Source of the DNA: Halothece sp. MAG
GTDB lineage: Bacteria; Cyanobacteriota; Cyanobacteriia; Cyanobacteriales; Rubidibacteraceae
DNA: 6,036 nt
Direction: 5' to 3'
Assembly: GCA_018610095.1 (NCBI GenBank)
Contig: JAHEOB010000095.1
Location: forward strand, 1-6,036
The notes under the pieces were generated by a model, which had not been told where the DNA came from, made no database searches, and saw only the letters and a list, made by a program, of their open reading frames with translations. Below are positions 5,926 to 6,036 of the stretch, in pieces (position 1 is the first letter of the stretch; each line of letters opens with the position of its first letter). Position numbers and translations under genes: made by a program.

Positions 5926-6036
5926 CTAGTCCTCAGTCTTGGGGTTATTTCTTTCCGCTAATTGCAAGCAAATTTGTTGATGCTTTTCTCGCGTTAGGGG
6001 ATAAAACCAAGCAAGAATTGCCCCGATAATTAAGTG
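5926..6036 (-). CDS. C-terminal end of a membrane transporter (probably MFS/GPH type), partial
   Basis: The - strand is open from the window edge to a TAG at 5928-5926, giving 36 residues with no start inside the window. It begins with a hydrophobic piece, LIIGAILAWFYPL, that looks like the end of a last membrane helix. A charged, probably cytoplasmic tail, TREKHQQICLQLAERN, follows. An ending with the last helix followed by YPLTREKH and a short helical tail is typical of sugar:cation symporters of the glycoside-pentoside-hexuronide group and related MFS carriers, so that is my best guess; the substrate cannot be inferred. It is on the same strand as the cyclophilin gene, 93 bases upstream. 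That it is real coding sequence is supported by the in-frame amphipathic pattern and the exact continuation to the window edge. Confidence 0.65.
   Translation of the reverse strand, partial: HLIIGAILAWFYPLTREKHQQICLQLAERNNPKTED

Overview
The window looks like cyanobacterial chromosome. Seven perfect copies of the octamer GCGATCGC (the HIP1 palindrome abundant in many cyanobacteria) occur in about 6 kb, and the right half encodes a protein that closely resembles the thylakoid-lumen cyclophilin TLP40/CYP38. I cannot name the genus from the sequence alone. The DNA is moderately AT-rich. Nearly every base lies in a gene, and I see no RNA gene, insertion sequence or CRISPR array.

Left half, + strand (1-3681): a urease operon in the order ureD (3' part only), ureA, ureB, a gamma-glutamylcyclotransferase-like gene, ureC. 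The three structural subunits are full length, and the ureC product keeps every nickel-binding and catalytic residue, so the enzyme should be active. The unusual part is the extra gene between ureB and ureC. It overlaps the end of ureB and ends 22 bases before ureC. Its product appears to be exported, whereas urease is cytoplasmic. The accessory genes ureE, ureF and ureG are not in the window.

Right half, - strand (3678-6036): read from right to left, this holds the last 36 codons of a membrane transporter, a short leader region with a possible 8-codon ORF, the TLP40/CYP38-type peptidyl-prolyl isomerase gene, and thiL (thiamine-monophosphate kinase). The isomerase and thiL genes overlap by 17 bases and probably form one transcript. 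thiL and ureC converge and share four bases at their stop codons, so no intergenic terminator separates the two operons.

Functionally the left operon serves nitrogen acquisition from urea (UreABC hydrolyse urea; UreD helps load nickel). The right pair combines a lumenal photosynthesis assembly factor with the last step of thiamine diphosphate synthesis, with no obvious functional link. The best candidate for something new is the exported cyclotransferase-like protein inside the urease operon.
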